Origin: Rhynchonema sp. JSB1_4
Taxonomy: Eukaryota > Nematoda > Chromadorea > Monhysterida > Xyalidae
Direction of reading: 5' to 3'
DNA length: 19,629 bases
Assembly: GCA_030248065.1 (NCBI GenBank)
Contig: JASAMV010001456.1
Coordinates: forward strand, 1-19,629
The position numbers and the translations under genes are program-made. The notes below the pieces were generated by a model. That model made no database searches and was not told the origin of the DNA. It saw only the letters and a list, made by a program, of their open reading frames with translations. Each line of letters opens with the position of its first letter. The stretch's first letter is position 1. Of the stretch, positions 15,140-19,629 are shown piece after piece.

Positions 15140-17492
15140 TTACTTCAATATGGTTCCTTTTGGGCCAACAAATCTCACTCCCAGGTCTTTCAGTGTGTTT
15201 CTACCAATGACCAGATCGTACCCGGCTGAATCCGGCGTAACAATGAACTTGCAGTTGTTCAACTTTGCTCCGTCCAGTTCCAGACTGCTGTGCACAACAC
15301 CGTTTACCTCTAACTCTTTATTACCAGCACCAAGCAACAGATATCCTTCTTCCTCTGGCTCCATTTTCAGTTTCAATTGCTTCACCAGATTGGGATGAAT
15401 GATGTTTTGATCTGCGCCTGAGTCAAGCATTGATGATTTCATGGGCTTACCAGCCAACCGTGGCAGACTCGGATTCACTGGTGAACGGTTCACAACTCGA
15501 ACTTTATTGTGGCTTTTTCCTGGCAACACTTGCTTCGACCAACTCACATTCTTTGATGGTTCGTTACGAAGTTTAGCTAACACACTCAAAAAGCGATCCG
15601 GTGTGCGATTGAACGTTTGATTGCCATTGAACTGCTGTTGACATTGATCAAACTGTTGGGTCTGGTTGCTGAACACTTGGTGGTTGTTCGGACGGTCTCG
15701 ATAGCCTCCCTGACGCCAATTTTGCTGCCGACCATTCGTAATCTGACCATTGTCACAATTGGTGTTATTGAAATTCAGCACTTCGTTCTGCCACTGGCTG
15801 TTGTTCGCATTGTTTGAACGATTGAACATTCTGCCACTACTGCGCCATTCAGTCGCAGGCCTTGAAACATCATAGTTCTTGAATTCCTCCTGCAGCATTT
15901 GTCCTTCTTCCATGCGAATGGCAACGTCCTTCATTTCATTGAACGAACCACCATCAGCCAACATGCCAAACAATCGCTCGCGTATTTTCGAATCATACAC
16001 GCCTTTGGCCAGTTGATTGGTCAGCGCTGCTTCGACCAGTGGTGTTTGCATAATGTCTGAACCATAAAATTCAGCACACCGAGTTGGTATTGAGGTCAAC
16101 GCCAAACCTTCCAATTGATTAGCGAATTCTCGCACGGACTGGTCTTTCTTTTGCGTGGTCAAGAACAATTCCTGTTGCGCCTTCTTTTCACGATGCTTAT
16201 CACCGTATCTGTCCTCCAGGAACGCAAACGTGGCTGCTAAATTCTTTTTCACGCAGTCAGGCTGACGCTCGAATAATGTTTCTGCGTCTCCACTCAAGCA
16301 TAGACGAATATGATTCAGCGATGTCTGTTCGTTGGCTTTGCTTTCGGCCAATCGAGCCTTGACCAACGTGTACCATGAATTGAAGTTTGACTTCCCATCA
16401 AATTTATTGAAATTGCCACACAAAAGATGCATTGCGGACATGCTGTTCTGGTTAACACTGTTTGCACTCAGTTGAGACTGCACGCATTTCACCATCTCCT
16501 GCATGATTTTAGTCACCGATTCAGCAAATTGCTGATTGCTCTCAACCAAAGACGCGAGCAACTTTGCCTGCTCTGTGCTTTGCAATGTTTCGCCAGGAGC
16601 CTGATTCGACAAGGCCGGTGCGTTGTCACATGCAACATTCACACGTTTCATGCCAGCCACTCGATGCAGTTCATCCAATGCATTACCGTTGCTGCGTGGC
16701 GTTGTCTGCACTGCCACATCATCTGAATGTTTCACGTACTGCTGTGTTGGCATGTTGCGTGGCGACAAATTTGACACGTTCTGTGTGTTGAGCCCAGTCA
16801 CATGCATATCATTGGGACGCTTTGATGGCACGGGATCAAAAGCACCTAACAGTGAAACATCAGACGAATCATTGAACGCTTCAAACAAACCATGTACAGT
16901 GTTGAAAGAATGCACTTGGGGCTTATGCACCCCACCAGCCGGAATTCGCACATTAGTTCTGTCCGTCAAATCAAAAATCTTTGTGTCCGTGGTCAAATTT
17001 TCAATATTTTTCTCGTCACATGGACCGTTTGCAGTTATCTTTTCATCTGGACCGTTTTCATTGAATTCACTATCAAACACATTTTGGGCATTTTGCCTCT
17101 TTTGCTGGGCCTTGTTTTCATTTTCGACAGTTGCGATTTGGGCAGGTTGCCTCTTTTGATGGGCCATTTCAATGTTGTCAAAAGTATGGGCTTCTCGCCT
17201 CTTTTTATTCTTTTTGTCTTTCTTCTGGCCTCTTTTTTGGTCCTTTTCATATTCTTTTTGGCCTCTTTTCTGGTCCTTTTCAATATGTTTCATTTGCAAT
17301 GGAAGCACCGTTTCCAATTCCTCAAACGAATCAAAGAACTCATCCAAATCACAATCATCCCCAAAACCTTTCTGTGAAACATCACTGTTACTTGGCACCA
17401 CCGAAGCCAACTTTTTCTTGGTCTGACTCTCATCGCTTTTGCACTTTTCAGCACCATTTTCTCTGTCAACTTTCTGTGCGTACTCGTCATAC
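15140..17492 (-). pseudogene. gag-protease of LTR retrotransposon copy 1, 5'-truncated
   Basis: Open for about 780 codons, but the first 113 codons present in copy 2 are missing: homology stops at 17492, and a TAA lies just upstream in foreign sequence. Numbered from the TTG at 17410 (756 codons): a Lys/Gln-rich repeat (EKDQKRGQK units, 44-72); a capsid-like region (about 330-510) with FNKFDGKSNFNSW and VREFANQL, as in Ty3/Gypsy Gag; an Asn/Gln/Arg-rich region (515-610) in place of a zinc knuckle (no CCHC seen); and a retropepsin domain with LDSGAD (662-667), a flap LLLGAGNK and a C-terminal VIGRN. The role is particle assembly and Gag cleavage. With no start region or 5' LTR it is probably dead. 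The superfamily is inferred from Gag and protease only. Confidence 0.8.
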
Positions 17493-17633
17493 CTTCTTTA
17501 GCCGTAGCAGACCCATATTTCTTTTACTCGCCCGCCCGCATTTTTTTTGGTTTCCAATGACCCGCATGCGCCAAACGCGGGTTCGGGTTTGCTTCAATTA
17601 GTTTTTGTTCCGCAACCAATTGATTGTAACTAG
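17493..17633. other. unique spacer between the two retrotransposon copies
   Basis: 141 bp with no counterpart elsewhere in the window. It joins the broken 5' end of copy 1 to the 5' LTR of copy 2. It contains CCCGCATGCGCCAAACGCGGG, a small hairpin. Confidence 0.6.
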
Positions 17634-17859
17634 AGTGTGATGTTGTACATTGCCTTGATGCATGCGTGATATCGTGAAACATTTATATTTGCTTATAATG
17701 CCACGCGTCGTGTGTTGTGTGTTCATTCATTCATTCGTTCAGTCAGTGTGTTTGGTGAGTTGGCAGTTGTGTGTTTTGGGCTTTGGGGTTGGTTCAAGAA
17801 TAAAATATTATTACCCGAACATTGGACGTCATCATAATCAAAAATTATAAACCCAAACT
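17634..17859 (+). mobile_element. 5' LTR of retrotransposon copy 2
   Basis: 226 bp from AGTGTGATGTTG to ACCCAAACT, matching 14330-14555 inverted. AATAAA at 17799-17804 is a likely element poly(A) signal. A primer-binding site follows at once. The matching 3' LTR must lie beyond the window. Confidence 0.85.
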
Positions 17860-17876
17860 GGTGGATCCCTGCGCGG
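17859..17876 (+). promoter_or_regulatory. primer-binding site of copy 2
   Basis: TGGTGGATCCCTGCGCGG begins with the TGG expected to pair with a tRNA 3' CCA and directly abuts the LTR (its T may be shared). The predicted tRNA would end GGGATCCACCA. The tRNA species is not identified. Confidence 0.6.
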
Positions 17877-17892
17877 TACGACAAACCCCAAG

Positions 17893-19629
17893 ATGACCTC
17901 AAGTGAAAAGCATGCAGTTTTGGCGCGATCAGGTGTCTCTGGTGAACGAATCGATGTCGTGGCCATGTTACGGTTGTTGGACAAGATGGCGCAAAGGCCG
18001 AATTTGGTATTTGCCAGTGAAATGCGTTCTGGTTGGTATCGGGTTCTGGTTTCGGATTCAACTTTACTTGATACAGTTTTGGGTTTTATGCCAATTCTGA
18101 CAGAGAGTTCGTTAGAAAATTGGGACGAGGTGATCAGTGATTTCGAAAATGTGACGTTATTGGTGTTCCGACAGTACAAGTGTGTACAATTTGAACAAAA
18201 AACTATGAAAAAACTGACCCAAATATTGGAGTATGACGAGTACGCACAGAAAGTTGGCAGAGAAAATGGTGCTGAAAAGTGCAAAAGCGATGAGAGTCAG
18301 ACCAAGAAAAAGTTGGCTTCGGTGGTGCCAAGTAACAGTGATGTTTCACAGAAACGTTTTGGGGATGATTGTGATTTGGATGAGTTCTTTGATTCGTTTG
18401 AGGAATTGGAAACGGTGCGTCCATTGCAAATGAAACATATTGAAAAGGACCAGAAAAGAGGCCAAAAAGAATATGAAAAGGACCAAAAAAGAGGCCAGAA
18501 GAAAGACAAAAAGAATAAAAAGAGGCAAGAAGCCCATCCTTTTGACAACATTGAAATGGCCCATCAAAAGAGGCAACCTGCCCAAATCGCAACTGTCGAA
18601 AATGAAAACAAGGCCCAGCAAAAGAGGCAAAATGCCCAAAATGTGTTTGATAGTGAATTCAATGAAAACGGTCCAGATGAAAAGATAACTGCAAACGGTC
18701 CATATGACGAGAAAAATATTGAAAATTTGACCACGGACACAAAGATTTTTGATTTGACGGACAGAACTAATGTGCGAATTCCGGCTGGTGGGGTGCATAA
18801 GCCCCAAGTGCATTCTTTCAACACTGTACATGGTTTGTTTGAAGCGTTCAATGATTCGTCTGATGTTTCACTGTTAGGTGCTTTTGATCCCGTGCCATCA
18901 AAGCGTCCCAATGATATGCATGTGACTGGGCTCAACACACAGAACGTGTCAAATTTGTCGCCACGCAACATGCCAACACAGCAGTACGTGAAACATTCAG
19001 ATGATGTGGCAGTGCAGACAACGCCACGCAGCAACGGTAATGCATTGGATGAACTGCATCGAGTGGCTGGCATGAAACGTGTGAATGTTGCATGTGACAA
19101 CGCACCGGCCTTGTTGAATCAGGCTCCTGGCGAAACATTGCAAAGCACAGAGCAGGCAAAGTTGCTCGCGTCTTTGGTTAAGAGCAACCAGCAATTTGCT
19201 GAATCGGTGACTAAAATCATGCAGGAGATGGTGAAATGCGTGCAGTCTCAACTGAGTGCAAACAGTGTTAACCAGAACAGCATGTCCGCAATGCATCTTT
19301 TGACTGGCAATTTCAATAAATTTGATGGGAAGTCAAACTTCAATTCATGGTACACGTTGGTCAAAGCTCGATTGGCCGAAAGCAAAGCCAACGAACAGAC
19401 ATCGCTGAATCATATTCGTCTATGCTTGAGTGGAGACGCTGAAACATTATTCGAGCGTCAGCCTGACTGCGTGAAAAAGAATTTAGCAGCCACGTTTGCG
19501 TTTCTGGAGGACAGATACGGTGATAAGCATCGTGAAAAGAAGGCGCAACAAGAATTGTTCTTGACCACGCAAAAGAAAGACCAGTCCGTGCGTGAATTCG
19601 CAAATCAATTGGAGGGTTTGGCGTTGACC
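17893..19629 (+). CDS. gag(-protease) of LTR retrotransposon copy 2, runs off window
   Basis: ATG 17893 is the first ATG after the primer-binding site and opens 579 codons without a stop to the window edge. Residues 1-113 are found only in this copy and carry no recognised motif. From codon 114 it matches copy 1 base for base without indels (18231-19629 against 17492-16094), with only a few amino-acid differences. The Lys/Gln repeats (about 185-212) and the start of the capsid-like domain (from about 470) are visible. By comparison with copy 1, the capsid end, Asn/Gln-rich region and protease should follow, ending near 20583 if colinear. The open frame and intact LTR and primer site suggest a young, possibly functional insertion. 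Confidence 0.8.
   Translation, partial: MTSSEKHAVLARSGVSGERIDVVAMLRLLDKMAQRPNLVFASEMRSGWYRVLVSDSTLLDTVLGFMPILTESSLENWDEVISDFENVTLLVFRQYKCVQFEQKTMKKLTQILEYDEYAQKVGRENGAEKCKSDESQTKKKLASVVPSNSDVSQKRFGDDCDLDEFFDSFEELETVRPLQMKHIEKDQKRGQKEYEKDQKRGQKKDKKNKKRQEAHPFDNIEMAHQKRQPAQIATVENENKAQQKRQNAQNVFDSEFNENGPDEKITANGPYDEKNIENLTTDTKIFDLTDRTNVRIPAGGVHKPQVHSFNTVHGLFEAFNDSSDVSLLGAFDPVPSKRPNDMHVTGLNTQNVSNLSPRNMPTQQYVKHSDDVAVQTTPRSNGNALDELHRVAGMKRVNVACDNAPALLNQAPGETLQSTEQAKLLASLVKSNQQFAESVTKIMQEMVKCVQSQLSANSVNQNSMSAMHLLTGNFNKFDGKSNFNSWYTLVKARLAESKANEQTSLNHIRLCLSGDAETLFERQPDCVKKNLAATFAFLEDRYGDKHREKKAQQELFLTTQKKDQSVREFANQLEGLALT

Noticed and set aside
16427..17601. Plus-strand frames of up to 178 codons opposite gag
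   Set aside because: They are antisense shadows of the gag frame. The same peptides reappear on the minus strand opposite copy 2 (18564-19100).
14330..17859. The two LTR blocks as one element's LTR pair
   Set aside because: They are inverted relative to each other. LTRs of one element are direct repeats, so these belong to two separate copies.

Overview
The window looks like a gene-poor, repeat-rich animal nuclear genome. One gene is split by nine GT-AG introns, several with a TTTCAG-type 3' splice site. Its product is an SLC18 (VMAT/VAChT)-type transporter. The surrounding DNA is packed with MITE-like inverted repeats, minisatellites and LTR retrotransposon copies. A short degenerate run of the hexamer TTAGGC and the splice-site style would fit a nematode, but this is only a hint; no rRNA or mitochondrial marker is present to fix the taxon.

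Layout. 1-1793: non-coding DNA with AC/GT microsatellites, a family of short inverted-repeat elements and a clean 178-bp PIF/Harbinger-type MITE (TTA target duplication). 1794-10020 (+): the transporter gene, rebuilt here by hand as ten exons that join in frame into 429 codons. Its introns hold most of the repeats. Intron 1 carries a 1.5-kb Harbinger-like element with arrays of GCGGATTAGCGG at both ends. Intron 3 carries a 2-kb foldback whose arms are a 14-bp minisatellite, plus two further MITEs. Intron 9 is mostly a 27-copy, 16-bp minisatellite. Introns free of repeats are 68-500 bp.

10021-12648: intergenic DNA with a GT microsatellite, a 16-bp GC-rich minisatellite, the TTAGGC-like run and one doubtful terminal exon. 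12649-13933: a 1.3-kb element with 250-bp terminal inverted repeats and three internal 165-bp tandem units.

14330-19629: two copies of one LTR retrotransposon family, head to head. The minus-strand copy keeps its 3' LTR (226 bp), polypurine tract and gag-protease frame, but lacks its 5' end and any reverse transcriptase or integrase in the 570 bp before its LTR. The plus-strand copy has a 226-bp 5' LTR, a primer-binding site and an open gag that runs off the window. The shared parts form a 1.4-kb inverted repeat without indels, so the insertions are young.

The most interesting items are the divergent SLC18-like transporter (Asn where amine transporters carry the TM1 Asp), the intron made of splice-donor-like units, the minisatellite-armed foldback, and the gag-protease element without a visible zinc knuckle.
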